NCBI GenBank assembly: GCA_036850595.1
Contig: CM072163.1
Span: forward strand, 18,314,639 to 18,378,638
DNA: 64,000 nucleotides
Reading direction: 5' to 3'
Source of the DNA: Rhyacichthys aspro
Taxonomy: Eukaryota; Chordata; Actinopteri; Gobiiformes; Rhyacichthyidae
The notes under the pieces were generated by a model that made no database searches, was not told the origin of the DNA, and saw only the letters and a program-made list of their open reading frames with translations. This document shows positions 26,211 to 38,990 of the stretch, one piece after another. Position 1 is the first letter of the stretch, and each line of letters begins with the position of its first letter. The position numbers and the translations under genes are program-made.

Positions 26211-26840
26211 CACCATGCAGTAAAGTCAAACAAAAACACCTCATCGGCCGGATCCATAAGTTTGCATTATTGTGGAGTGAGAGACCAATCATTGCGATTT
26301 CGTAAAAAACACGGTCAGTAAAGCTCCTTTCTACCTTTTTTCCTAAATGAGGTGAAAATTCTGACAGCCCTTAACACGGCAGCTAGTTTGTGTAGATCAC
26401 TGCAAAGTAGTTACGAAGTTACCTAATCAGGTGCCTTTGTCGGTGAAGAACGTTTCGTCGACCTTTTGGTTTTGTTGGGCAGAAAACCTGCAAACATACA
26501 GCACTTCAGAGTCACACCGCTAGCGATCGAACATTTATGTAAATTTGGCCGTACGCATTCTGTACTGTACAGGAGACACAGCACAGAGGAGATTGATTGA
26601 CTATGGTATACAGTCCCTTAGCCAATCAGGACGCAGAACACAATGTGTGAGTTCTCCCTTAGCCAATCAGGACACAGAACACAATGCGCGAATTCTCCCT
26701 TAGCCAATCAGGACACAATGCGCGTTCATACGCTGTAAAAAGAAAAAAGAAAAAAAAAACATGCAAAATTGCTCTAAAAAAATCTGCGAAACAGCGAGAC
26801 CGCGAAAGGTGAACCGCGTTATAGTGAGGGACCACTGTAT
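26211..26840. mobile_element. DNA transposon remnant, Tigger/pogo-like end
   Basis: The right end reads CGCGTTATAGTGAGGGACCACTG then TA, typical of fish cut-and-paste elements whose ends carry GGTCCCTCnnTATAACGCGG. Inside are AACAGCGAGACCGCGAAAGG and the 41-bp repeat unit. I did not find the matching left terminus, so the left edge is approximate and the class is tentative. There is no transposase frame. Confidence 0.5.
26615..26728. repeat. 41-bp tandem repeat with AGCCAATCAGGA core
   Basis: Units start at 26615, 26656 and 26697, each opening CCCTTAGCCAATCAGGA and followed by CACAATG and a G/C-alternating stretch. The third is shortened. The core matches a CCAAT-box consensus. It lies inside the transposon remnant. 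Confidence 0.9.
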
Positions 26841-29800
26841 TCAGATTTAGCCTAATTCTTTAATTGTATAGAGTAGAAAAAGGCCAGAATATTTTTTTTT
26901 ACACAAGTACAAGTACAGAGTGTGGCTGGTCATATTTTTCTATCAATATACAGTACTGTGCAACTGTTATAGACAGATGTGAAGAAATGGTATGAAGTAA
27001 GAACGCTTCTGAAAATGATTTTAACAGCATTTCCTCAAACCTGTGTAAAACCTTTGCAAAAATATCATAAATTAATGATATATTTCAGCTAAATCACTCT
27101 TCAGTCCATAACTTAAAATATCAGAGTTATCATGTAGTGCAGTGCTAATCTGACAGTATCTAAAACCTAAATGAACATTCATTTTTAATTTTGCAGCAGG
27201 CAACTTCTTTCTTCCCACATTTCTAGACTGCTTATCTAAACCACCAGTGGCGTGCTTACCATTAGGCAAAGGTAGGCAAATGCCTAGGGCCCCCAACATG
27301 CAAGGGCCCCAACATTTTGGGTATTACTGGTCCGGTCTGCTGGTAATTTAAGCTAGTGGTATTATTAGCTCAGCTCACCACAGCGGCGCACCTTAAGGTT
27401 ACCAATGTAACCCAGGATCTATGATGTTTAGGTTACTATTTGAATAGGATGTACTTCTGTCATATACTATTACTGATTGTTCCTTTTGTATATGTTTCTT
27501 TCAGACCACACACACTTACACACACACACTCAATCCATTAAACATTCTTAAGTCTATCTCCAGTCTCCCGATTCTCTGATGGGAATCAAGTGTCTAAATT
27601 GACCGCTTCAGCCAGCGTTACTCCTTTAGATTAATGTAGAGGTTCCTGCAATTTATTTTACAGTTAAAAAACACCTAACAACAGAGACAGAGTGGTTGAT
27701 CCACACTGTACAAGAGAAGAATTCAACAATCTTCAGTTAGATCTTTTATTTATTTACTTGTTTCAAGAATCCCTTTGACACAGCACATTTCCTCCTTTCG
27801 TACTTAGAACAACAGCGTGTGGCTCTTGCTGTGGTTACGCTGTTGGTCATAAGCCGAGAAAGAAAATCGAGATATGAAACATTAAATCACACCAAACACT
27901 ACTTATGTCATCTAATTTAAAAATAGGTATTATGTTACATTAAGACAGGACACACCCTTCTAATGGCCTTGTTAAAAAGACGACTAATGACGAAGCATTT
28001 TAATGACAAAATATTAGCATTTCCTGACAGACATTTAAGCAAAATGAGTTCCTGGCTATAATGTTCTCGAGACATTTATCTCTCCACAACTGTTCTAATT
28101 TTGATGTTACGAGCTACTAGTATAAACAGCATCTTAGCATAGACGGAATCTGTATACAAAACGAAACTTACCCTCTAGTGAATGAAACAGCATCCTTTAA
28201 AGGTCACATTAAGAGAAGAGTGCACGTACAGGAAATGAGTTACTGATCAAAGCATCCTTATCAAAAGTTCTAACCTGACTTTGCCAGATAAAATGGAAAA
28301 AAAAACATGAAAAGATATCATCTATTTTGCAGTTCCATCTAGGAAGGGTCCCATTTAAAGCGTTTGCAAAAGGGAGGCGCCTTCTGTCGAAAACTTGGTG
28401 TTGACTGGATGAATCACTGACTAATGTCCTCCTATCATGAGGTTACACAAGTTCTCCATCTGGTGGGCATCTGACAGCAGTGTAAAGAGCTTGTATCTTC
28501 ACACAGCTTTGTCTCATTTGCTTTATCGCATTTCTTGATTAAAATATAGCATTTCTCAAGTCTCTGAACACTCGGTATGGCTTTTACAATAGTTTAGTGT
28601 CTCATTGTTTTAGAGAAAAGTCATTCTTTGGTGGCATGTCTTCAAAAGAGTGAGCACAATTATCAAAGTACAGTTATCTACAAATCTGCACCTAGATAAA
28701 GTCTTCAGTTTTCAAATACATAGATCTTAATATATACTTACACCACATTGAGGTGGAAAGTACAAAACCATCAGATGTTTTTGAATGCCAAAATAAATGT
28801 AAGTTCAAAACAGCTTGATGCTTTTACGCCTCCTTTATAATATTCCACAAAGCATTAAGCACTAAAGCAATAAATCCACACAGAGTGAAACATTTACTGG
28901 TGAATTGACATTTAAAAGATATAACAAAAAACACAAATACCACAAAAAAAACTACAGACTCCATCTTATAGCAGTAGTTTGTGCTAAATAAAACACCAAA
29001 TTGTTAAACAGTAAGAAAAAATATTAAGATCATAGATTCCACTATTTAGTCAACTTATAAGCAAATAATATATGCAAAAATGTTCATCATTTAGCAGCGA
29101 AATATGTGCAAATGCATGGAGCCAAAGTAATGATTCATTATGTAAATGCTAAACTAATCAATAATCAGTCAATCAATAGCAACAGCCATGATTAACAGCA
29201 AAATATTACGACAATGCACTTAGGCTCCTACAATGATAGAAGACACATCATGGGCTGGTTACTGAAGGGATGTCAGTGAGTTTGTGAGCTCTGTTTTTCA
29301 TTCGTGATATATGTATATATTTTTTGTTTTTTTGTTAAATTATTTTCTTTTTGATATTTCCTTTTTCACCTAGATGTGATTTGGCAGTAATGTTAACTAT
29401 CACTGGAGACTCAATCAATGAAAATGTGTCTTTAGATTTGACACTGACAACAAACTGACTTGAACCAAACTTAAACTTTTGGGTGACTAACCTTTTGTTC
29501 TTGTTTATTCAACTGCAGTATTTAGTATTTACTGTTAACACTTCTGTGTCACAGCTGTGTAACAGAATGCACAGCCTCTCTTTGCTTCTGCCGTGCATCA
29601 TTCACGCTTAGAGGAAGAGCACTAAACCACTATTACACCGTGCTGTAAAGCATTTCCTGGTTTGTTACAAAGAATTATGATTCAGAAAATCATGGGTTTT
29701 CCTCTTTGCTCATTAACATATTACAGTGCCGTTTACTTTGCTGTTTCACAAACTATATATTCAGTAAGAGGAAGTTCTCTGTAATGATTAACACGTGAGT

Positions 29801-30990
29801 GATTCCAGTCAATCATTACACACCGAAACCTCGTATCTTTACATCTAGCAATTTTTTACTAGAAAGACTGGGGTTTGCTTCGCCATAAAACCATAAAAAG
29901 TCAATTGTGAGTGTTAACTTATAACTTATAACTTATGTAAAAAGCAATACTTTATTGAGGGTCCCACTGGCCACATTTTGATGACTTTATTCATTTAAAA
30001 ACTAAAACTTGTAGCACAGAGCCTTAGCCACACATTCAGTTTACTATAGTCAGCCTTAATTTGACTGTGTATTTGAACATTATTTTGAACATCATTTATC
30101 TATAAATATCATGCTGTTCTAAAGAGAAAACACAGACAGACCTGAAAAGGCCCAATTCCATACTAGGAGAGTTGGAGAATTACACATTTATAGTTTTCAC
30201 ACAGTTCTGCAATTTTCGAAACTAAAAGTGTATTAGTCACAATTCAGTGGTTTATCAAAAAATTTGTTGTCAGAAAATTGGTCAGAGCCACCAAAATGCC
30301 TCATTGGGTAAACAATAAAGACATATTTTGAAGCACAAATAATGGTTAAAATAACAGTAATCATGCTGATGTAAAAAGTAGTATAAAAAGTGAAATAATT
30401 TCATAAAAAATAGTGTTAGAGTTACTGTTACTTAAGATCAGGCTGCAGATGAGACTCTGATCTCACATTTACAGAAACACTAAACTGTCATGAAGGCCAC
30501 ACTAACTAACTAAATGTTTTAAACGCTTTTGTCATTCAAGAATAGAGTCAAGGCCAATTAGAAACACTGTAATTCAATGGCACCTTACCTCAAGCCTTAT
30601 TTATCTATATTTGAGTGTAAACATACACAAAAATCTAAAATAAACTGAATAAGGCTGCTAAGGCAGTTATAGAATCCGATTTTAGATTTTGTTTAGTGAG
30701 ACACAGAGATTTGTAGAGGACTGTACGTTCATCTCAAGAATTGCGCTCACTCATTTGCGCACAGCCAACAAAACCCTGAACCCCGAACGAGCACACAGTA
30801 AAATTCAAGTCATATTCAAAGTCAACATACAATGACATGGCTTTTTTGTCCATTGGGTCACATATCCGCCTGTTTAGCAAACATGTCGACCTCTGCTGAC
30901 TTGTTTTACAACTCTGACCTGCCTGCAGAGGGGTTGCTCCAGCGCTCAGACGCAACTATTTCACTTGGGGCAGTGCGGCAAATAGCAGAA
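26841..30990. other. Long gene-free AT-rich stretch
   Basis: No supported exon on either strand. Between about 27300 and 30730 there are not even spurious open frames of 60 codons. A repeat-like piece at 27245-27320 has GGTAGGCAAATGCCTAGGGC, a motif common in fish interspersed repeats. A three-unit ATAACTT repeat lies near 29915-29937. The stretch could hold a long UTR, a noncoding RNA or old repeats. Sequence alone does not decide. Confidence 0.5.
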
Positions 30991-31003
30991 GGCGTGGAGC
31001 AGG

Positions 31004-31070
31004 TATAAAGGCAGTGAAGTATGTGAATCCAAGTTCAGACCTGACAGAGACGTCCCATCCGCAGACAAAG
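31004..31070 (+). promoter_or_regulatory. Candidate promoter and noncoding exon 1 of kinase gene A
   Basis: A TATAAAG box (31004-31010) is followed about 25-30 nt later by a short segment ending GCAGACAAAG|GTAGGC, a good splice donor. The next strong acceptor in the right orientation is the coding exon of gene A at about 33673. This mirrors the TATA-plus-short-first-exon plan of genes B, C and D. The exact start site is not known. Confidence 0.45.
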
Positions 31071-32689
31071 GTAGGCGCCTGGAAACGTATTGAGGAAAAG
31101 ATATCCTGATTTTTAACGTGAGACAAACTGTATTATTTGGATTTGACTTTGTTTGTTTAAACTGAAACATCCCTTTAATAGAATCTATTTCCTGTTTAGA
31201 CGTCCTGCTGACATTTGGATAGAAAGGCTCAGCCCATTCCTTTCAGATCTTTTAACACACCACTCTTTACAATAGCAGTGTGATTTTATGTGTTTGGATG
31301 ACACATACATATCTGCTAAACTGTTTGCTGTGGATGTACCAGTTTGCCAGCTTTAAAATCTGTCTGTTATCAAGCACATTATGTGAACTGGGCCAAGGAA
31401 TACTCATTTGTACATTCATCACTGTCAAATCTCTTAAAACTGAATATACGTAATATAGTTTATTTACCCTCAACCGTACTCTAGGTTCATTGAAAGGCTA
31501 TCAAGACGAGCAGCTTTGTGTTATCCTTTCGGTTTATCTGTTTTGCCACTGGATATTATGGTTCCACTTCTCAAACTCTGGTTAAATCTGAGACAAAATT
31601 AAGCTGCGGCAACATTTTCAACAGAATTAGGTCACAACAGAAAGTTAGATATTACTTAATGTGAGAGACACTCCCTTCTCGAGAACGCAGGGTTCTGTCA
31701 GACTGAAGGGAAGCTTATTTAGTGTGACACGTGATGGTCGCATTGTGTTACACTGTGGTTAAGAGGCCCACTTGAGTGACTGATGGAGTTTATTTACATA
31801 GGGTTTTGTTGTAAGAGTGGGTCACTGAAAAGGAACTGTATAAATTTAACTTGATGCCAGATGCCGCAATCCATTTGGCAGCTACTAGTACCTAATTAAA
31901 TGATAAATACTTTATTTCGTTTATGCCTGCGGTTCTCAAACTTTTAACACCAGCTAAATCAGAAAATATTTGTCTCTCAAAGTACCATCTTTAGAGCATA
32001 TAGTAAAATTGAAAGGTCTAGGCATAGCTTACTACTTTCATAGTCATTTATCAAACTGTTGTATTACTATATGAATGATTTTGAACTTTCATTAATGATA
32101 TTTGTTGCTATATAGTGACTTTGTTAATTTATCAAATATGTTGCGTTTTTCAACACATGATTTCACTGATACTGTTGTTAAGTAGTCACAGTTTTTGAGA
32201 GTCAAAACAGTTCAATAGCAGGTAAGAATGTAACATTAGGAAACTATACTAAAATAAATAGGCCAAACTTTTGGAATTATAGCTAATGTTGTATTGTTTT
32301 TTTTGTTTGGTTTTATTGAAGAAAAAATATTTTTCAATTGAAAAAATAAATCTGAGATTCAAGTACTACTAGAATAGCAGACAGAGTACCACAGTTTAAG
32401 AACCACAGTCTAGCTCACAGATGTTCAAAAAAAACAGGTTATAGCTTTTTTTTTTTTCTGTCTTATTATCATCATTTTTTTTAATTGTTTGATATTCAAG
32501 CTACCTTAAAATGTTTTACAGAATTACAGAAGATTCCATTTAATGCATTTTGGGTTATAAGATTTATTTTATTATTGGCGTGTCAATTCAGAATTCGACT
32601 ATCAGGCCAAACAGGGCCTTTCTGTGTGGAGAATGCAGGGGTGGGTTTTCTCCAGGTACAAAACACAAAACACCAAACATGCTGGGCAC

Positions 32690-32752
32690 CCCCTGGTGGT
32701 GGCTGCAGACTTTAAATTTCCCCATTGGGATAATAAAGGGGAAATTATTATT
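32690..32752 (+). repeat. LINE-like 3' end fragment
   Basis: Reads TTTAAATTTCCCCATTGGGA then TAATAAAGG and an ATT-rich tail, the plus-strand counterpart of the fragment at 6525-6580. Only a 3' end is visible, within the presumed first intron of kinase gene A. Confidence 0.5.
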
Positions 32753-33680
32753 ATAAATTTAGGTAACTTTATAACTTTATAATAACTACACACTGTTAAG
32801 CATTGGTTATGTATTTGTAAAGACTTCACTTTACAAAGCATTACTCCTACATTTATAAAAAGTTAAAAGATCATGTATAGTTGTAAATGATTAAAATCAT
32901 CTATAATTGTATAAATAATAAATGTAGTTATTGATGAGCAGGGACATATGTAAAAGTATTTATTTAGTATGTATTTATGACAAAAATGATGAAATTTCTA
33001 GATTTGATGTGAAATAAACTATTGTCTTCATTAGCGTGCAGAATAAAATTAATATAAAGCTCTGCTACTTTTACATTTAGAGCAAGCTTTGGCAGATCTA
33101 ACTCTTCCTGGTATATTCGAAAATAAGCAAATGAGCAGTAAGATTATTGTAGCTGTAGCTGTAGCTGAAGTGGGCCTTATGTTGAAGAGATGAGTACAGG
33201 TGTTTGCAGGTACCTGTCACTACATGCACAACTCTAGTCCTTAAAATATTAATTCAGATCCAATCTACAACTCAGATGTCAGAAAAATCCTCTAGAGACC
33301 AAGGCTGTCTTGCTGAGTTCTGTGGGATTTTTCACTTCTGGTGCCAAACCACAGGCAAAAGGCAAAGTTCTTCTGAAACTGTGGGCTTCCTTTCAAATAT
33401 CTTGTCATTTTTTCATTTTTGTAATGAGGAAACCCATCAAAAAAGAACACAGAAATGAAACTAATTTTAAAGTGACTCATGCTTGTTGGCCTTTACTTCA
33501 AAAAGCTATCTCGTCAACTTTTGTTACAACTGGTAAAACTGGATCCCTCAACAACTACTGCGTGGCGGCTTGTGTGGGAAAGAAAAGCACCTAGTATCTC
33601 TCACTTTTGGCAAATGCAAGAAAAGAACAACTAGTTTTGGAGCCAATAATAACTGACCGTTTTCTGTCACAGCCCTGCAC

Positions 33681-36494
33681 ATGGCGCACTCCACTGCCAC
33701 TCTGGCCAAGGGCTGCTTTGGGAAGGTGTACAAGGAGAAGTACAATGACACGTGGGCCGCCATCAAGAGGGTGCCTCACCATCTAATCAACAGAAAGGAC
33801 CTGGAGAGAGAATGTGAAGTGTATAAGTGAGTACAATCACCTTTGCCTGAGCCTGTATAAAGATCAGTATCTCTTGGGTTGTTTTGTAAATGCATGTTTC
33901 TTTCAAATCGACAGCAATGCCAATCATCCCAACATAGTGAAACTCCTCGGAAACATAACGCTTAAAGATGGGAAATGGGTGATTCCGCTAGAGTTCATCT
34001 TTGGAGAAGACCTGGAGACTACCATTTTCAAAGTTTCAAAGTCTAAAGTACAGGTAAGATTTGGCTGTAACTAAGAAAGTAATTTTTCATGTAGAAATAT
34101 CAAAAACGCTATATTTCTATTCACTTCTATTTAGTTAACACATCTATCACTCATAGCCAAGTATCCCTGCCATGTCTTAACGTGTTTACCTCTCACAACC
34201 TGCAAAGTTGGCAGAGTGGTTACAAAACGGGGTGTGTTTTTTTGGCAAGGATGATTTTAATAAGAAGAAAGCAGACTGCAGTTGAACTCATCTTGATCTC
34301 ATTTGTTGCTACAGCTGACTCCATCTGTTAAAAGCACCATCATCGTGGGCATGTGTGAAGGGCTGCTACATCTCCACTTTAAAGATATAGTTCATCAGGA
34401 CCTAAAGCCGGAAAACATCATGGTTAGTACCTTCAGTACTCTTAAAGTTTATAAAATGGAACATTGTAGGATGGACTGGTGGGAAAACATTACATACAGC
34501 CATTTTATGCTTTTATTTAAACCAACTGAGCTTCTTACACAAACTTTATCTAAAGCAACACTATGGGCCAGACTTACTAAAGCTTTGTGTGCACTAAAAT
34601 ATGTATAAAGTGTATAGTACCTACAAAATACTACGCATGGGCATCTGGGATTAGAGCGTCTCACATGCCCAGAATTGGTACAAGGCCAGTGTCAAAATCA
34701 ATAGGTAAAAAAGAAGTGTTTTCTCCAGAGTGTGCAAAATCTAAGGCAGAAGAAAAAGAACAAAAAACATTTAACGGCCACTATCCAATTTGTAAAGGTA
34801 AATTTGACAAGTTGGTACGTGCTAACCGTTTGTGGACGAAAGACTACTGTTGTTTGTGCAAAGATGAGGCATAAGAAATATGAAATAATGTTTCCAAAAG
34901 GCTAATTTTGTGGCAATACAACAAAAATCAGCTGATTTGAAGCAGGACACAACAAAAAAAACTTGCCTTGTGCAGCTGCTGGATTATTGCAAGTTTGTTG
35001 TTTTATAAAGTCATGAAAATCCATTCTTTTACTGCTCCACAAACCACTGCCGGTTCAATCCAATGATGTAGCAGCACTTGTGGGTGTATTTTATGTTTGA
35101 TGATGAAGCAACTGGTTTACTGTTACTTATATAAACAACAATTCACTGCTCTGATTGGATCAAACGGACTAACACTGACCAGGTTTACATCTAAAGTACC
35201 TGCCCTCTACAAATACTTTTTGTGGAAGGAGAACAAAAAGGCACACGTTAGGCCTACAAGCCAACATCTTCTCCTTGAGTTTAAGTCATATTATACTTTT
35301 GCAGCAGGTGTTTTTTAAACTGTGTTTTCATGTCACTTTCACATCCTGAAGTCCTTATAGTAAAGAATGAGCAGTCATCAAATGTGGCTTTTATACAGAC
35401 CACAGTATCTTGGAGGTTAGGGATAAGAATTTTACTTGCCTGTTTAATGAAAACCAAACAAATAAAAGGCTAATTTGCAAACTAACACCTAACAGCTTAT
35501 TGTATTCATCTCAGGTAAAAAAAAAAAAAAAAAAAGAAAGAAAAAGAAAGGTGTTTTGTTGTTTTACATTAGCATCACATAATATTCTATTATTCTTACA
35601 TAAGTATTTGCCCTCCAGGTGGAACATGGCACAAACAGAGCCGTCATCATCGACCTGGGACTGGCCAAGTTCTTCAAAAACGGTCTCAACTCGGCGATGG
35701 ACATGGGGAACGAGGCATACTCTGCCCCTGAGGTGCTGCAGAGGGGCAGCCAACGAGACCAGCGCTCAGACGTGTGGGCCATGGGTAAAATCATAGCCGA
35801 ACTGTGCGCCCGAATCCGGCTCTTCACACCCAGCGTTTGTCCCGAGAAGATCAAGGAGACGCTGCGGGACAACCCATACTGCCGCGCTGTGTGCAGGATG
35901 GTGGAGCCCAACCCCGCTCTGAGGGCCTCCATGGCTGGTGTTATCAGTGAAATTCGTGTAGCGAGCAGCGGGACCGGTGTTACCAAAACAGCTGTTACAG
36001 AAGGGCTTTTAAAACCACCGTCTAATCCCGTCACGGCTCCAAACCGCTCTCCGTCTCCGATAAACAGGGCAGGATCTCCTCTAAACAGAGCCCCCTCGCC
36101 TTATGACAGAGCACCTTCTCCTTTTAATAACGGAGCAGCACCAATAAACCGGTCTCCATCACCACTCAACTGGGATCGCACCCCCAGGCCTGACGTAAAA
36201 GGATTACACCCTCCAGCCCAACAGCACATCTCCCCTTCTCCTCCAAAAACTGAGGACAAAAACCAAGCTCTGGTCCCCAAAGGCGCCGCCCACCTCACAC
36301 CTGATTTTTTGAAGATGAAGCTATACCAAGAGGTGGCTAAGGATCTGCCATGCAACTTGCCCCCGACGGGACGGGTGGTGATGCGGCGCTTTGAGGAGTC
36401 TGACAGTGGGGTGGAAAAGTGGCAGCAGCAGGAAGTCGTAACACGCGACGGGAAGATAGTCAAGTATGATGATATTAGGTTTAATAGCAAGTAA
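33681..36494 (+). CDS. Kinase array gene A: protein kinase-like with heptad repeats
   Basis: Coding exons 33681-33826, 33915-34053, 34315-34422 and 35619-36494 keep phase (1269 nt, 422 aa). The kinase domain begins almost at once: glycine loop KGCFGKVYK (10-18), Lys29 in AAIK, Glu44 in helix C, HQDLKPEN (122-129), DLG (143-145) and APE (167-169). HQD replaces HRD, but the catalytic Asp and the Lys two residues on remain, so activity is possible. Residues 273-314 are six heptads of the type NRAPSPY, a likely Ser-Pro phosphorylation platform. The last 50 residues carry VVTRDGKIVKYDDI, related to the tail of B, C and D. The start is the first ATG of the exon and precedes the loop by nine residues. 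The subfamily is unknown. Intron 3 (34423-35618) holds repeat-like DNA. Confidence 0.85.
36042..36167 (+). repeat. In-frame heptad repeat within kinase gene A
   Basis: Six seven-residue units: NRSPSPI, NRAGSPL, NRAPSPY, DRAPSPF, NNGAAPI and NRSPSPL. Only the fifth has lost the SP dipeptide. The array sits between the kinase domain and the conserved tail and is absent from B, C and D. Confidence 0.9.
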
Positions 36495-37198
36495 GCGGAA
36501 TATATCAGCGCTCATGCATGTGCTGCCAGTCTTAAAACAAGAGTCAGTATTCGCCTGGCCAGCCATACCTGCATTGCATCCAGAGACAGTTTATTCTGCG
36601 TCCGTCAGTTCCGCTGCATCGAAATCTGACTGGAATTCACAAAGACTGCAGTATTTATTTAGATACATGACGGAAAAGCACAATAACTGTGAGATCTGTT
36701 ATGAGCCTCATGTGCTAATAAGCTCTTGTGTGTTTCATAGCAATTAAACAGTAGCTGCCATAGTAGCCTGTTGATGGAGTTACAAGTCGTTTTAACAGTG
36801 GGTTTTGGGTGACAGACATTGTGTGAGCCTTGTGACCTATGCTAAGACTAGTTCGGATATTTTTTTTTTTTCTATGGGAGAACATGAGCCTTTGAAAGCT
36901 GGAGAATCTTTGTTTTACATTTATGTGTGTGAAGATTATTTGTGGTTAATTAAAGTGCATGCCGAAAGTTTATTGGGCGTGAAGAGTGAAGAGATATTTG
37001 CATGCCACATTATGATTACCGAGATCAAATGGCGAGAATGAAACACATGATTTTATTTGTGTTAGTGTGATAATGTTGCAGTTCTTGTGTTTGTATTAAA
37101 TGTGAATTGTGCCTCTGGAGTTTAAGTGAAAAATATATTCTGTATAAAGAGATATAAAACAGTTGTTGTTTTTCAGTAAAACAAATTTAACCAATAGC

Positions 37199-37204
37199 AA
37201 TAAA
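37199..37204 (+). terminator. Candidate polyadenylation signal of kinase gene A
   Basis: AATAAA about 700 nt beyond the stop codon. An ATTAAA lies closer, near 37096, and could be used instead. Confidence 0.4.
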
Positions 37205-38864
37205 GCATAAAACAAAGGTTTTAATAAACTAATAGTATTAGAAGTTCCCTGGCAAATGACAAAAACCATCACAGTCAACTGGATGCACTACCATATACTT
37301 ACCCCTGTTTCTGAAAAAGTACAGCTGACTTGACCCTGGAGACAGAACTACTCCACGGTACTCACAAATCTCGCGAGAATACAGCTGCAGGTTAGTTGGC
37401 AGCCACAAGAGTCAAATACCTGGGGATGAAAGTAAACCAATTTCTAGTTTAGATATTAATTTTTATTCTTTTGTAGATGACATCTGACAGTACCGCACCC
37501 AAAAAGTAGAATCTGTGTAGCCTATTTTCCTCTTCACAATAGCTCTGAGCATAACGCCTTTAATGGACAGTATAAAGTATTACAAAGTCTACAATTAATG
37601 CACAATATACAAGGCCTTAAGTTGCAAGCTAGTTTAAGATAGTTTTTTTTGTTTTGTTTTTTAGCTTAAGCCTAGCGCCATTTTACCCCAAAAAGTAGCT
37701 TGTAAAATGTGGTGTCCAAGAACTGCAAATACATAACGTTTGAACAAGTTTCTAAAGTGAATACACATTTTCCCACACAATATCCTATCAAATATTGAGC
37801 ATTAGAGACATACAAATAATATAGGAAACTCCACTTTAAGTAAATCTGGTAATTAACTGTAGGCCTATAGGGTGCGCATTTTAAATGCAATTGCTAGTTC
37901 ACAAAACAAAAACAAAGTTTCACAGTAATCTACATTTTCAGCAGTAGAAATATCTTGTTTTACGTTTAGCAGGCGGGGTTTTCTTAAAAATGGACTTACC
38001 TTGAACACAACAATGTTGTAAAGTGCCTAAAAAGTAGTTTATTTCAGTGAGGTCAGTCGCGCTGGTTAAGTGCAATACTCGGAGTGACCACTAGAGAGCA
38101 GTGTTTCCACACAAACAGGCTACAAGTCTTTGGAAAATAAAAATGAAGTAGATTTTGTTGTTTTCAATTTAATAGAGGAGACGGGCGTTGAGTGTTTGAA
38201 TCCGGAATACTTAAATGAGAATGTCTTAAAGAAAGTCGGGCAGGTAAGAATGAACTTTTTCTCCATAGATCTTATTTAATTCGAAAATAAATCGTGTGTG
38301 TGTTTTGTTTGTCACACATTGCGGTGTGATTAGCTCAATATTGGGAATCTACATCAAAATGTTTATTTTCCATATAATTATTAAAGTAATGAACAAAATG
38401 AAGTATAAGAGATGTTACATTCATTATATACATTCTGACCATGAACCTCGAAAAGAATGTGACCCCCAGGGCTACTGGTTTTGAGAAAAAATATTACAAC
38501 AGCCAATTTGATTTCTCTTTAAAAAAATATTTTCATGAATACATTCAGACTATTATAACTGTAGTCTATTCATTCTATTAAAAGAAGTAAAAGAATACCC
38601 TCATTGATATATTTTGACATTTTTTTGACAAATTGGCTATAGGTGCTTTAGCATGATTTATTTTCTTTAAGGAACACTGTCAGTCTATTAGAGTCAGTGA
38701 GGTATTCATAGGGACAGCATTTGAGGCCAATCATAATAGATTTTCTTTAACCTATTATCACAGATTACCAGGATTACAAAATACAACCACCATCCTTACT
38801 TTAATACTTATCTGCCATACTCTTGTTTCAAAGTATATGTCTATGTTTTTGGGGGTTTTTTTTT
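37205..38864. other. Interval between kinase genes A and B
   Basis: No complete gene is seen. One candidate exon (38176-38243) is listed separately. The rest is AT-rich without recognised repeats. Confidence 0.5.
38176..38243 (+). other. Candidate orphan exon
   Basis: Flanked by TTTTCAATTTAATAG and CAG|GTAAGA. The open frame reads ETGVECLNPEYLNENVLKKV followed by GQ, which has the composition of real protein. It has no partner exon that I can identify, and it does not resemble the kinases. It could be a leftover of a neighbouring gene or an alternative first coding exon for gene B. Confidence 0.25.
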
Positions 38865-38990
38865 ACTATTGCTCAACAGAGGGGACATACTTTCATTTTC
38901 ATCCACTTGGTGTGGTTCAAGATATAAGTTGATGCACAGAAGCTGAGTAGGTTGTTCTCTCTTCAGCTGCTGAAAAACAAGACAATCAAG
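38865..38990 (+). promoter_or_regulatory. Promoter and noncoding exon 1 of kinase gene B
   Basis: It shares order and sequence with the regions before C and D: ATTGCTCAACA, CATACTTTCATTTTC, TTGGTGTGGTT, then a TATAAG box (38923-38928). The exon ends ACAATCAAG|GTAAGC at 38990. TTTCATTTTC (38891-38900) fits the TTTCNNTTTC spacing of interferon regulatory factor sites exactly. The conservation is seen; the function is inferred. Confidence 0.55.

Noticed and set aside
34587..34874. Lysine- and Cys-rich 95-codon open frame in the last intron of kinase gene A (CPICKGKF-like text)
   Set aside because: Lies between well-supported exons, has no splice context and no recognised domain. The repeat-like flank (GGGCCAGACTTACTAAAG) suggests transposon-derived DNA.
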